NCBI GenBank assembly: GCA_947165895.1
Contig: CAMVCB010000004.1
Span: forward strand, 1 to 64,000
Length of the DNA stretch: 64,000 bases
Source: an uncultured Treponema sp.
GTDB lineage: Bacteria; Spirochaetota; Spirochaetia; Treponematales; Treponemataceae
Direction of reading: 5' to 3'
Position numbers and translations under genes: made by a program. This document shows, piece by piece, positions 16,934 to 24,122 of the stretch. Under the pieces are notes generated by a model, which was not told the DNA's origin, ran no database searches, and saw only the letters and a list, made by a program, of their open reading frames with translations. The first letter of the stretch is position 1, and every line of letters starts with the position of its first letter.

Positions 16934-17455
16934 TTAATAATTAGCAAGAAAATACATTCCAACCATCATAGCAACCCGAGATTTTTCTTCAGACCACTCG
17001 GTTTTGGGAGGAAGGTTTGAAATGTACCACCAGAAAATACCAAATTCCGGATCAATACGCATAGTGTATTCAGCAAAATCCGGAGAATCAGTTGACTGAC
17101 CAAACATAAGGAAAACAGCCTGATTTATAATATTGCGGAAAAGCTCGTAGCTGTCCTTCCAGCCGTCAGCAGTAATAAATTTTTCCAGACGATACAAAAG
17201 CTCGTCCTTCAAAGCAATATCAGATTTTTCAACCCAGGTTTTCTGAATAAGAAGTGTAAGATTATTTTTAAAACTGATTACAAGTTTATCAACGCCTTCT
17301 TCCGGCATCTTAGAAAAGCCTTTTTCTGCTCCAAACGCAACCGCAATCGCATCCGCAGCCTCATAAAAATTGTCCGGCTCATCAATAAACTTCGGTAGCG
17401 CCTTTACAGTCTCTTCATCCAAAAATTCAGAAATAAACTCTTCTTGATTTGTCAT
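16934..17455 (-). CDS. Hypothetical acidic protein
   Basis: Not recognised. About 173 residues with no signal peptide or membrane segment, acidic and largely helical (EEFISEFLDEETVKALPKF near the start, EFGIFWWYISNLPPK and a hydrophobic MMVGMYFLANY tail at the end). The second Met (17455) is preferred as the start because TATATT at 17462-17467 ends six bases before it, matching the leaderless pattern in the window; the Met at 17461 would sit inside that spacer. It is monocistronic with its own terminator. Confidence 0.7.
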   Translation of the reverse strand: MTNQEEFISEFLDEETVKALPKFIDEPDNFYEAADAIAVAFGAEKGFSKMPEEGVDKLVISFKNNLTLLIQKTWVEKSDIALKDELLYRLEKFITADGWKDSYELFRNIINQAVFLMFGQSTDSPDFAEYTMRIDPEFGIFWWYISNLPPKTEWSEEKSRVAMMVGMYFLANY

Positions 17456-17514
17456 GCCCATAATATAGATGTTTTCTCAACTTTTTTCAACATACCTAAC
17501 AAAGTATTTATAAT

Positions 17515-17636
17515 TAGGGCGTGTCCGCCCGCCTCCTTCGTCGCCGGCCGGCCGGGCTTTCCGCACTTCGCCGTCTCCCGCGGCTCATCCTTCGCTCCGC
17601 TCAGGACTAAAGGTGCTCCAATCCCTCACGCGTCTA
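17515..17636. repeat. GC-rich intergenic repeat
   Basis: A sharply GC-rich block (CCGCCCGCCTCCTTCGTCGC, then GCCGGCCGGCCGGGC, then CTTCGCTCCGCTCAGGAC) lies between two AT-rich genes. The acyltransferase stop (TAG, 17634-17636 on the minus strand) lies at its edge. No plausible protein is encoded. Its composition and position suggest a dispersed intergenic repeat. Confidence 0.6.
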
Positions 17637-18785
17637 CCTTCTGCCACCGTTTAACACCGAAAATAAAGGTGGACATACTTTCTTTAATAAAATTCCGATT
17701 GATGTTCCAATTATAATTGTCAAAATTGTGACTCCAAAATATTCAAACAAACAAAAGAAAGCATTTTTCATCGTAAAATAATGAAGCCAAACTCTTCTTA
17801 ACAATTCATTTAATACAGGCATATGAATTGCATATAAGAAAAATGAATAACCTGCAAAATATGATGCTAAATTATACAATCTTTTATTTAAGACAAGTTC
17901 CTTTGAAATTTTTAATAATATTATACATGCTGATATATGCATAAAATTACCTATTACGCTTTCCTCTCCATAAATTGTATGGGTGCCTATAAAACATAAA
18001 AAAAATACAAGAATTGATTCAAATAATTTTATTTTATCTATCTGCTTAAATAAATCAAAATTAAAATATCCCCAATACAAACCTAGCACATAAAAAAACA
18101 ATCCTTCAGTACTTACAAAATATATTTTTATACATAAAATATAGGAAATGGTAATTAATACAATAAATCCAACTTTACAACTTTTCATAAAAAAATAAAT
18201 AATTGGAGATATAAAAACAAGAATAACTAAGTCTCGCACAAACCAAAACTGAGCAGCCGCTTCTGGTAATCCTTGTCCATCAACACCATAACCAATAATT
18301 TTGTGAAGCCAATCCATTTTCGACCATTCAAACATAGTTGCACTTGGATTTCCCAAAAGAGATGGGGCAATTTTAACAACAATAACTTTTCCTAATGAAA
18401 ACCATAATAAATATAATCCTACCCAAATTACATAGGGAATCACTAGACCTTTAAATTTCTTTTTTAATAAAAGCAGATAAGAATCGAATTTTTTTGACTG
18501 TAAATATGCTGCAAAGAGAAAAAATAATGGAACTGCACATCTTGCTATACCTTGAGAAATAAATCGTTGAATCCATTCTGAAATTATATTTGGATTAAAA
18601 ATGATATTTGGTGATCCTTTTTCTACAGATTCAGTAATACCCTTTATTGTATAATTATTATGAATAAATACTACCAACATCGCTAGCAAAAATCTTAATG
18701 CTGTAATTCTTTTAGAAGTTTCTTCTGGAATTATCTGTTGCTTAACAAATAATTCTTGATTTTCATTTTTTTCTTCCTGATTCAT
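17634..18785 (-). CDS. Acyltransferase family 3 integral membrane protein
   Basis: Membrane O-acyltransferase of the OAC/OafA type, probably acetylating a cell-surface glycan. After ~25 cytoplasmic residues the family start ITALRFLLAMLVVFIHNNY appears, with the conserved histidine; about ten transmembrane helices follow, including the ARCAVPLFFLFAAYL segment. The 383-residue length is normal, but the last residues (NGGRR) run into the GC-rich repeat. The gene is clearly more AT-rich than its neighbours, consistent with horizontal transfer. AGAGGA provides a Shine-Dalgarno. No glycan biosynthesis genes adjoin it. Confidence 0.85.
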   Translation of the reverse strand: MNQEEKNENQELFVKQQIIPEETSKRITALRFLLAMLVVFIHNNYTIKGITESVEKGSPNIIFNPNIISEWIQRFISQGIARCAVPLFFLFAAYLQSKKFDSYLLLLKKKFKGLVIPYVIWVGLYLLWFSLGKVIVVKIAPSLLGNPSATMFEWSKMDWLHKIIGYGVDGQGLPEAAAQFWFVRDLVILVFISPIIYFFMKSCKVGFIVLITISYILCIKIYFVSTEGLFFYVLGLYWGYFNFDLFKQIDKIKLFESILVFFLCFIGTHTIYGEESVIGNFMHISACIILLKISKELVLNKRLYNLASYFAGYSFFLYAIHMPVLNELLRRVWLHYFTMKNAFFCLFEYFGVTILTIIIGTSIGILLKKVCPPLFSVLNGGRR

Positions 18786-18943
18786 AAATTCCTCTTAATA
18801 GTAAAAATAGTGGTTATAATTCGGATTATTATAACTATTATTCGGAATTTATCTTATTTTAACTTATATTTCAATAAGTTTCACACGGAGTATAGAAGTT
18901 ATAGTGAGTTAAAATATTTATCAGATTAGTTATAAATTAAATT

Positions 18944-19276
18944 ATGATTACGATTGATGAAATGATAAAAGTTTGTGCTGCAAATACAAAACGTACACGT
19001 ATGAATAAAAAAATGACACAATCATTTTTAGCTGAAAAAATCGGAATTACTGAAAAATACGTTAGCGACATTGAAACTGGTCGTAATACCTGTTCCCTCG
19101 ACACCTTAGTCGCTATTGCAAATGCCCTCGAAATAGAACCCTACGAACTTCTTCTCCCAGAAAACAAAGCAATTACCTATGATACCCGCCGTACAAAAAT
19201 CGTCATGAAACAACTAAAAGATAACTTCTCCGAAATGGTTGATACGCTCTCAAACTTCCTGGAAAATTCTCAATAA
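18944..19276 (+). CDS. XRE-family DNA-binding regulator
   Basis: 110 residues. A Cro/CI-type helix-turn-helix spans residues ~11-68 (MTQSFLAEKIGITEKYVSDI as the recognition unit, ALEIEPYELLLPE at the end), followed by a helical tail. TATAAA at 18931-18936 ends seven bases before the ATG and no Shine-Dalgarno exists, so translation is probably leaderless. It is convergent with higBA, 3 bases from the antitoxin stop. Its target is unknown. Confidence 0.82.
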   Translation: MITIDEMIKVCAANTKRTRMNKKMTQSFLAEKIGITEKYVSDIETGRNTCSLDTLVAIANALEIEPYELLLPENKAITYDTRRTKIVMKQLKDNFSEMVDTLSNFLENSQ

Positions 19277-19279
19277 AAA

Positions 19280-19600
19280 TCATCTTCCAGCTATTTTTCT
19301 AACAAATGGCAAAGTTTCAAAAGTTCTATTTTCCAGCATACTAATCAATCTACATGCAGTCCCGGTCGGATGATTTGTTCCTTTTTCCCATGCTTCTACT
19401 GTTTTACAGGAAACACCCATATAATCAGCAAATAAAACCTGTGTCATTCCAACAGAATTTCTTATTTCTCGTATCTGTTTATTATCATAGTTTTTTACAG
19501 GCTGGATTTCATATACGGTTTTTCTACCTTTTAGTTCTCCCTTTTCAATAGCAAGAGCTTCATTTAATCCTGTCATTAAATCATCAAAATATTTACTCAT
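19280..19600 (-). CDS. higA: HigA-type antitoxin (XRE DNA-binding)
   Basis: 106-residue antitoxin and repressor. The C-terminal helix-turn-helix (IREIRNSVGMTQVLFADYMG, then KTVEAWEKGTNHPTG) matches HigA-2/NadS-like antitoxins; the N-terminal ~40 residues would bind the toxin. The start at 19600 is chosen because GGAGG lies seven bases upstream inside the end of the toxin gene; the reading frames overlap by 8 bases. Toxin-first order is characteristic of higBA. Confidence 0.82.
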   Translation of the reverse strand: MSKYFDDLMTGLNEALAIEKGELKGRKTVYEIQPVKNYDNKQIREIRNSVGMTQVLFADYMGVSCKTVEAWEKGTNHPTGTACRLISMLENRTFETLPFVRKIAGR

Positions 19601-19952
19601 TGTCATTCCTCCAGTTTAATTCAGCTTCTTTCTTCAAAGCAGCAATAACGGTCTTTACAGCCTTCTTTTCTTCATCAGACAAATTTGATTTTTCATCTTT
19701 AGAAAATACTTGTATCAAATAATTTTTTTCAAATGATGCAAAATCAACATAGCATACTCGTGCACTACCGCTTTTGCCACGTCCCTTAAATGCATAGCGA
19801 ATTTTTTTAAGTCCACCAGTTCCAACCATAACGACACCGGCATCAGGATTTTTGATGAGAAATTGCTGTAATTCTGCCAAATTTTCATCATCAAATCCAA
19901 GCGCAAACCAGCGTTTTGTGAAAGATGGAGTTTCAATAAAAACTCTTTTCAA
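19593..19952 (-). CDS. higB: RelE/HigB-superfamily toxin
   Basis: Predicted ribosome-dependent mRNA interferase of the RelE superfamily (HigB-2 type): ETPSFTKRW at the N-terminus, GTGGLKKIRYAFKGRGKSGSAR in the core, VCYVDF, and LIQVFSKDEKSNLSDEEKK near the end. It has 119 residues. The start is TTG at 19952; no ATG is available nearby. GAGGTG lies just before it. It is the first gene of a two-gene operon with the antitoxin, behind a promoter that carries a perfect palindrome. Confidence 0.85.
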   Translation of the reverse strand: MKRVFIETPSFTKRWFALGFDDENLAELQQFLIKNPDAGVVMVGTGGLKKIRYAFKGRGKSGSARVCYVDFASFEKNYLIQVFSKDEKSNLSDEEKKAVKTVIAALKKEAELNWRNDNE

Positions 19953-19966
19953 TCAGCACCTCACTC

Positions 19967-19995
19967 ACTATACCCTATATCATAGGGTAAGTCAA
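19967..19995 (-). promoter_or_regulatory. higBA promoter with operator in its spacer
   Basis: On the minus strand, TTGACT (19990-19995), a 17-base spacer and TATAGT (19967-19972). The spacer is almost wholly filled by the perfect palindrome TACCCTAT-ATC-ATAGGGTA (19971-19989, plus-strand reading). HigA binding there would block RNA polymerase, the usual autoregulation of such operons. Confidence 0.8.
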
Positions 19996-20077
19996 ATTTA
20001 ATAATTTCTATATATAATATATGCGTCGACTTTGAGGTTTTGACAAAATTTTCAGAAAAAAATTCAAATTTGTTAAA

Positions 20078-20106
20078 AAAAAATAAGGCCACCCTTTCGG
20101 ACAGCC
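20078..20106 (-). terminator. Terminator of the ArsC-like gene
   Basis: On the minus strand GGCTGTCC pairs with GGGTGGCC around GAAA, followed by TTATTTTTTTTT. It is one of three terminators with a similar stem (also 21098 and 55699). Confidence 0.85.
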
Positions 20107-20130
20107 AAACTGATTTTCATCAAATCTGAA

Positions 20131-20490
20131 TTAATCAAAACATAACACCTTCTTCCACTCCGCTTCCTTAAATCCCGGAATAACAGCGTCGTCAGTCACA
20201 AGCAGTGGTCGTTTTACCATCATTCCGTCTGTTGCAAGTAGGGTAAATTGTTCATCTTCACTCATATCAGGAAGTTTTGTGGAAAGCTGCATTTCTCGGT
20301 ATAGAATTCCGCTTGTATTAAAAAATCTTTTCAGCTGAAGTCCTGATTTTTTATGAAACTCGCGTAAAGTTGCTTCATCTGGATGCTGAGTTTTAATATC
20401 AATCTTTTCGTACTTTATGTTGTTAGAATCCAGCCAAGCCAGAGCCTTCCTGCAAGTTGAACAGCGGTCATAACAGTAAACTTTAACCAT
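20131..20490 (-). CDS. ArsC/Spx family thioredoxin-fold protein
   Basis: 119 residues of the arsenate reductase/Spx family. The N-terminal YCYDRCSTCRKALAWLD carries a CxxC pair (Spx-like rather than the single Cys of plasmid ArsC), then LREFHKKSGLQLKRFFNTSG and the C-terminal MMVKRPLLV with the conserved RP. It could be a thiol reductase or a redox-sensing regulator. Gram-negative YffB and Firmicute Spx share these motifs and cannot be separated here. AGAGGA precedes the ATG. It is monocistronic with its own terminator. Confidence 0.82.
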   Translation of the reverse strand: MVKVYCYDRCSTCRKALAWLDSNNIKYEKIDIKTQHPDEATLREFHKKSGLQLKRFFNTSGILYREMQLSTKLPDMSEDEQFTLLATDGMMVKRPLLVTDDAVIPGFKEAEWKKVLCFD

Positions 20491-20616
20491 TTTAATTCCT
20501 CTTATGTGTAAAGTATAACATAGAATTAAAATGTTAAAAAAAAATTCATAACTCTTTTTTTATTTAAATTTGCAATTATGGTATATATCCCCTAAACTGT
20601 CTAAGGAGGCTATCAA

Positions 20617-21090
20617 ATGTTTCATAAAGCTGTAAATTTAACATTTAGGGAAGGCACTTCTTTTGACCTTTTATTTCAGGATGGAATCACAAAACGTTAC
20701 GACATTTCAATTCTATTTGAAAAATATCCTCAACTTAAAGCCCTAACTGACAGAAATTTATTTCTTCAAGGAAAATTGCTGGGTGGCTATGGCATTATGT
20801 GGAATGATGAACTAGACATAGAAACAGAAACTGTCTATGAAGACGGAAAAACCATTTCAAAAAATAAAACTCCAATTAATCTGCTTGTAGCAAATGCAGT
20901 ATCTGCCGCAAGAGCAAAATCCGGTTTATCTCAAAAAGAACTTTCAAAACTGACAGGAATTGATCAATCAGATATTTCTAAAATAGAAAGAGGTCTTTCA
21001 AACCCTTCTATATCTACTTTAGAAAGAATTGCAAAAGCACTAGGCGGAAATCTATCTATCGATATTTTATTTCCAACACCAGCTGCTTAA
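20617..21090 (+). CDS. DUF2442 plus XRE helix-turn-helix regulator
   Basis: 157 residues with two domains. The N-terminus (FHKAVNLTFREGTSFDLLF, through about residue 75) is the DUF2442 fold, common in antitoxin-like proteins. The C-terminus (SAARAKSGLSQKELSKLTGI, DQSDISKIERGLSNPSISTL) is a Cro/CI helix-turn-helix. AAGGAGG precedes the ATG. No toxin gene is adjacent, so it may be an orphan antitoxin or a free-standing regulator. Confidence 0.82.
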   Translation: MFHKAVNLTFREGTSFDLLFQDGITKRYDISILFEKYPQLKALTDRNLFLQGKLLGGYGIMWNDELDIETETVYEDGKTISKNKTPINLLVANAVSAARAKSGLSQKELSKLTGIDQSDISKIERGLSNPSISTLERIAKALGGNLSIDILFPTPAA

Positions 21091-21091
21091 A

Positions 21092-21118
21092 AAAAAGCTG
21101 CCCCTTAAGGACAGCTCT
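21092..21118 (-). terminator. Terminator of the tautomerase/immunophilin transcript
   Basis: On the minus strand AGCTGTCC pairs with GGGGCAGCT around TTAA, followed by eight T residues. It overlaps the end of the convergent regulator gene. Confidence 0.85.
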
Positions 21119-21142
21119 GTATAAAATAGCCTCAAAAGATTT

Positions 21143-21364
21143 TTACATCTTATATCCCGGCTGGATGATTGTGTTCTTATCCGAAAGAACCTTGTCGTAA
21201 ACCTTTTCTTTCCATTCATCCTGAGGAACATCAACAATGCTTACCGAAAAATGCTCTTTTTCGCGGGCAAGCTCTTTTGAAGCTGTTTCCAGAATCGCAT
21301 CTGCAAGACGCTTTTTTGTTGCGTCATCGCGGCCCGGGTACATCTGAATTGTAATGTGCGGCAT
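21143..21364 (-). CDS. 4-oxalocrotonate tautomerase family protein
   Basis: 73 residues. The catalytic proline is residue 2 (MPHITIQMYPGR) and would be exposed after Met removal. The helix KKRLADAILETASKELA and the VSIVDVPQDEWKEKVYD segment match the small tautomerase fold. The physiological substrate is unknown. It lies 12 bases downstream of the chimeric immunophilin and probably shares its transcript; GAGG is the Shine-Dalgarno. Confidence 0.85.
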   Translation of the reverse strand: MPHITIQMYPGRDDATKKRLADAILETASKELAREKEHFSVSIVDVPQDEWKEKVYDKVLSDKNTIIQPGYKM

Positions 21365-21376
21365 ATTTTACCTCAC

Positions 21377-22444
21377 TTATTTTGCAGAAAGAAGCTTTAC
21401 ATCAAAGCAGATATAAGCTCCGCCAGGAATTCCAGCCTGTGGAATACCGCGTGAACCGTAAGCCAGCTCCGGTGGAATTACCATCTTGCGGGTTTCGCCA
21501 ACCTTCATTTCCTGAACCATCATGTCAAAACCAGGAATCATCTGACCGCCATTTGTCTTAAAATCAAGAGGTTCATGTCCCTGAGGATGGAATCCGCGTG
21601 ATGCATCAAAAATCTGACCGTCTGTGAGGTAGCCTTTATAGTCAACAGAAACGTTCTTTCCCTTTCCGCAAACTGAGCCTTTACCTTCTTCAAGAACCTT
21701 GTAGTAAACACCGCTTGAATGTTTTGTACAGCCGTCAATTACTGCAGCCCATTTCTTTGCTTCACGTTCTTCATTTGCCTTTGCAACTTCTTTCTGAAGT
21801 CTGTCAAAATCATCCTGAGTAGCAGAGAATTTCTTAGCCTCATCACCCTGGCGGATAATTTTAACGCTCTTCATTGTTGAGCCCTGTTTGAGGGAATCAA
21901 CAACATCCTGTCCAGCAAGAACTTCACCAAAAATTGTATGCTTGTAGTTAAGCCATTCTGTAGGAACGATTGTGATAAAGAACTGGCTTCCGTTTGTGTT
22001 TGCACCGCTGTTAGCCATTGCAAGCTTTCCGCCCTTATCAAAGGTCAAACCGTCAACAAATTCATCGATGAACTTGTATCCAGGACCACCAGTTCCGTTA
22101 CCTTTAGGGTCACCGCCCTGAATCATAAAGTCCTGACCGTCGCCGTTAGCCTTGCTGATTACGCGGTGGAATTTCAAGCCGTCATAAAAGGGCTTTCCGT
22201 TTGCAGCCTTTAAAGTTCCTTCTGCAAGACCTACAAAGTTTGTAACAGTCATAGGTGTTTCTTTGTAAAACAAATTCAATACAATTTCGCCGCCGTCAGT
22301 GTCGATTACAGCAAAAATTCCTTCTTTTCCGTTCAATACGTCCATTGATTTCCCCTTATTAGAAGCCTTTGGAGCAGCAAAAAGAGCGCCGCCAATCAAA
22401 CTTCCAAATGTTAGTGCAAAAAATATTTTTTTAATTGATTTCAA
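21377..22444 (-). CDS. Exported cyclophilin-FKBP chimeric peptidyl-prolyl isomerase
   Basis: Two different prolyl isomerase folds in one chain. After a signal peptide (KSIKKIFFALTFGSLIGGAL, cleavage near LFA-A), residues ~45-200 are a cyclophilin (FHRVI, FMIQGGDPKGNGTGGPGYKF, LAMANSGANTNGSQFFIT). A ~45-residue charged linker follows, and the C-terminal ~110 residues are an FKBP (VSVDYKGYLTDGQIFDAS, GGQMIPGFDMMVQEMKVGE, LAYGSRG). This cyclophilin-then-FKBP order is known from Treponema. The TTG start at 22444 is chosen because GGAGG lies seven bases upstream and the signal peptide follows directly. It probably folds proteins in the periplasm. Confidence 0.92.
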   Translation of the reverse strand: MKSIKKIFFALTFGSLIGGALFAAPKASNKGKSMDVLNGKEGIFAVIDTDGGEIVLNLFYKETPMTVTNFVGLAEGTLKAANGKPFYDGLKFHRVISKANGDGQDFMIQGGDPKGNGTGGPGYKFIDEFVDGLTFDKGGKLAMANSGANTNGSQFFITIVPTEWLNYKHTIFGEVLAGQDVVDSLKQGSTMKSVKIIRQGDEAKKFSATQDDFDRLQKEVAKANEEREAKKWAAVIDGCTKHSSGVYYKVLEEGKGSVCGKGKNVSVDYKGYLTDGQIFDASRGFHPQGHEPLDFKTNGGQMIPGFDMMVQEMKVGETRKMVIPPELAYGSRGIPQAGIPGGAYICFDVKLLSAK

Positions 22445-22461
22445 TTTAAGTCCTCCCTGAG

Positions 22462-22536
22462 AGAAGAAGCTATGCTTCTTCTTGATTGATAGCAAGCCGT
22501 TAAGAAAAAAGCACTGCTTTTTTTAGGCTTACCATC
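22462..22536. repeat. Palindrome cluster upstream of the immunophilin
   Basis: AGAAGAAGC/GCTTCTTCT (22462-22482, loop TAT) is followed by GATAGCAAGCC (22488-22498), an inner AAAAAAGC/GCTTTTTT hairpin (22505-22523) and GGCTTACCATC (22526-22536). The last word pairs imperfectly with the GATAGCAAGCC arm. On the minus strand the inner hairpin may also terminate the upstream exported-protein gene. Confidence 0.6.
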
Positions 22537-22547
22537 TTTGCTCAAAA

Positions 22548-23321
22548 TTAAAACTGCTTGATAAACCAGTTGTAAATTGCCCCGATTCGCTGACCCATTG
22601 ATTCCGGAACCTGAGTTTTAATTGTAGGCACCTTTCTACAGTCAGCATCAGCACTCAAATAAACAAGAATGCCCTCTCCACAGTCAAATGCAACAACAGT
22701 AAAATTCAATCTCTGAGCCGGAATTCCAACAACGCCAAGCGATTTATAATCATCAAGATTGTTCAGCATTGTATAAAAAGTGTCAGCAGTCTGATAATAA
22801 CTGATTTTATAGCGGCATACACCAAATTTTGTATCATTCTGAAGGCTGTAAGAAACCTGACCGTCCGCATTACCTGTGTTTTTATCCGCAATCGGAGCAG
22901 TATTATCAGGGCTTGCAATCATAAAGGCCTTGTCATAAAGAACCTTTTCCTTACCGTTTTTATCAACGTAAGTCATTCCCTGCATTTTAGAAACCGAGCG
23001 GATAATCTTTCCGATTTCATCCAGACTTACATCTCCAGATTTTTTCAAATCAGACTTATTTTTGTAAAAAAGACACTCATGGAAATAAGAATATCCCTTA
23101 GGATCCTTTTTAATCGCATTTTTTACAAAAATATCTTTTGTAGCGTCATTCGGAAAAAGCACTGTTCCAGCATCTTTTTCATCATCGTGAACAACAGTAA
23201 CCTGCCCCTTAGAAATCAGCTCGTCATAATACTTTGGATTAACCAGATTCTTAAGATTCAACTCAGCAAAAAGTGAACAAGCCACTCCAGCCAAAGCGAT
23301 AAAAGAAATTAGTTTTTTCAT
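22548..23321 (-). CDS. Exported protein of unknown function
   Basis: 257 residues with a signal peptide (KKLISFIALAGVACSLFAEL, cleavage after LFA). The mature part is soluble, alpha/beta in appearance, with several lysines and aspartates and a C-terminal TQVPESMGQRIGAIYNWFI. It resembles Treponema exported proteins I associate with DUF6675, but this is from memory and uncertain. GGGGG precedes the ATG. It sits between jag and the immunophilin on the same strand, with terminators on both sides. Confidence 0.72.
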   Translation of the reverse strand: MKKLISFIALAGVACSLFAELNLKNLVNPKYYDELISKGQVTVVHDDEKDAGTVLFPNDATKDIFVKNAIKKDPKGYSYFHECLFYKNKSDLKKSGDVSLDEIGKIIRSVSKMQGMTYVDKNGKEKVLYDKAFMIASPDNTAPIADKNTGNADGQVSYSLQNDTKFGVCRYKISYYQTADTFYTMLNNLDDYKSLGVVGIPAQRLNFTVVAFDCGEGILVYLSADADCRKVPTIKTQVPESMGQRIGAIYNWFIKQF

Positions 23322-23340
23322 AAATCCCCCTTAAAAAGTA

Positions 23341-23362
23341 ACGGAGGCTTTAACACCTCCGT
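23341..23362 (-). terminator. Terminator after jag
   Basis: ACGGAGG (23341-23347) pairs with CCTCCGT (23356-23362). On the minus strand TTACTTTTTAA follows. It ends the rpmH-to-jag operon. Confidence 0.75.
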
Positions 23363-23390
23363 AAATACAACAATTAAAATTGCAAAAAGG

Positions 23391-24092
23391 TTAACGAATT
23401 CCTTTATACAAAACTCTTACCTGTTTGTAAACACCTTCGCCTTCGCTCTTTGTGTCTACATCTGGGATATCGTTCAAAGTTGTGTGGATGAGGCGGCGCT
23501 CAAAAGGATTCATAGGCTCAAGTAAAATTGATTTGTGTGATGAGCGAACCTTGTCGGCAGTTGTGTAGGCAAGGCGAACAAGAGTTTCCTCGCGGCGGAT
23601 GCGGTAGTTTTCTGTATCCAGAATTACGCGAACTTCTTCGTGACCAAGACGGCCTGCGTAAATGTTTGCAAGCAGCTGAAGAGCGTCCAGATTCTTTCCC
23701 TTGCGGCCAATCAAAATTGAAGAATGTGATGATTCAAGGCGAACACCGATTTTCTTATCTTCACGGTAAGAAACGCTTACTTTAATGTCATAACCCATTT
23801 TTTCAACAATTGTAGAAATGAATTCAATAAGCTTTTCTTCGAACTCGCCCTGTGGAAGAGGGTCAGCTACAATTCTTGTGTGATTTTCGCTGAAGTCCTT
23901 TTTGTAAGAACCTTTATCATCATCATCGTCGTCCAGAGTGTGAACGCGGATTTTTACATATCCTTTTTTGAAAAGGCTGTTTTTCTGTGTTTCAAGAATT
24001 TCTACATCAAACTGATCTCTCTCAAGATTGAGTTCGCTGGCGGCAAGCTCAATGGCTTCTTTTTCTGTTTTTCCTTCGTACTCGTAAGTCAT
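23391..24092 (-). CDS. jag: RNA-binding protein Jag/KhpB
   Basis: 233 residues with the three expected domains: an N-terminal Jag_N module (YEGKTEKEAIELAASELNL), an acidic linker with a run of Asp, a KH domain (RLESSHSSILIGRKGKNLDA, GRKG loop) and a C-terminal R3H domain (NYRIRREETLVRLAYTTADK, NPFERRLIHTTL). KhpB binds RNA and affects cell envelope and division in Firmicutes. It is the last gene of the operon behind rpmH, 30 bases after yidC. GGAGA is the Shine-Dalgarno. Confidence 0.93.
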   Translation of the reverse strand: MTYEYEGKTEKEAIELAASELNLERDQFDVEILETQKNSLFKKGYVKIRVHTLDDDDDDKGSYKKDFSENHTRIVADPLPQGEFEEKLIEFISTIVEKMGYDIKVSVSYREDKKIGVRLESSHSSILIGRKGKNLDALQLLANIYAGRLGHEEVRVILDTENYRIRREETLVRLAYTTADKVRSSHKSILLEPMNPFERRLIHTTLNDIPDVDTKSEGEGVYKQVRVLYKGIR

Positions 24093-24122
24093 TTTATATC
24101 TCCTAAATATAGATGTCTAAAA

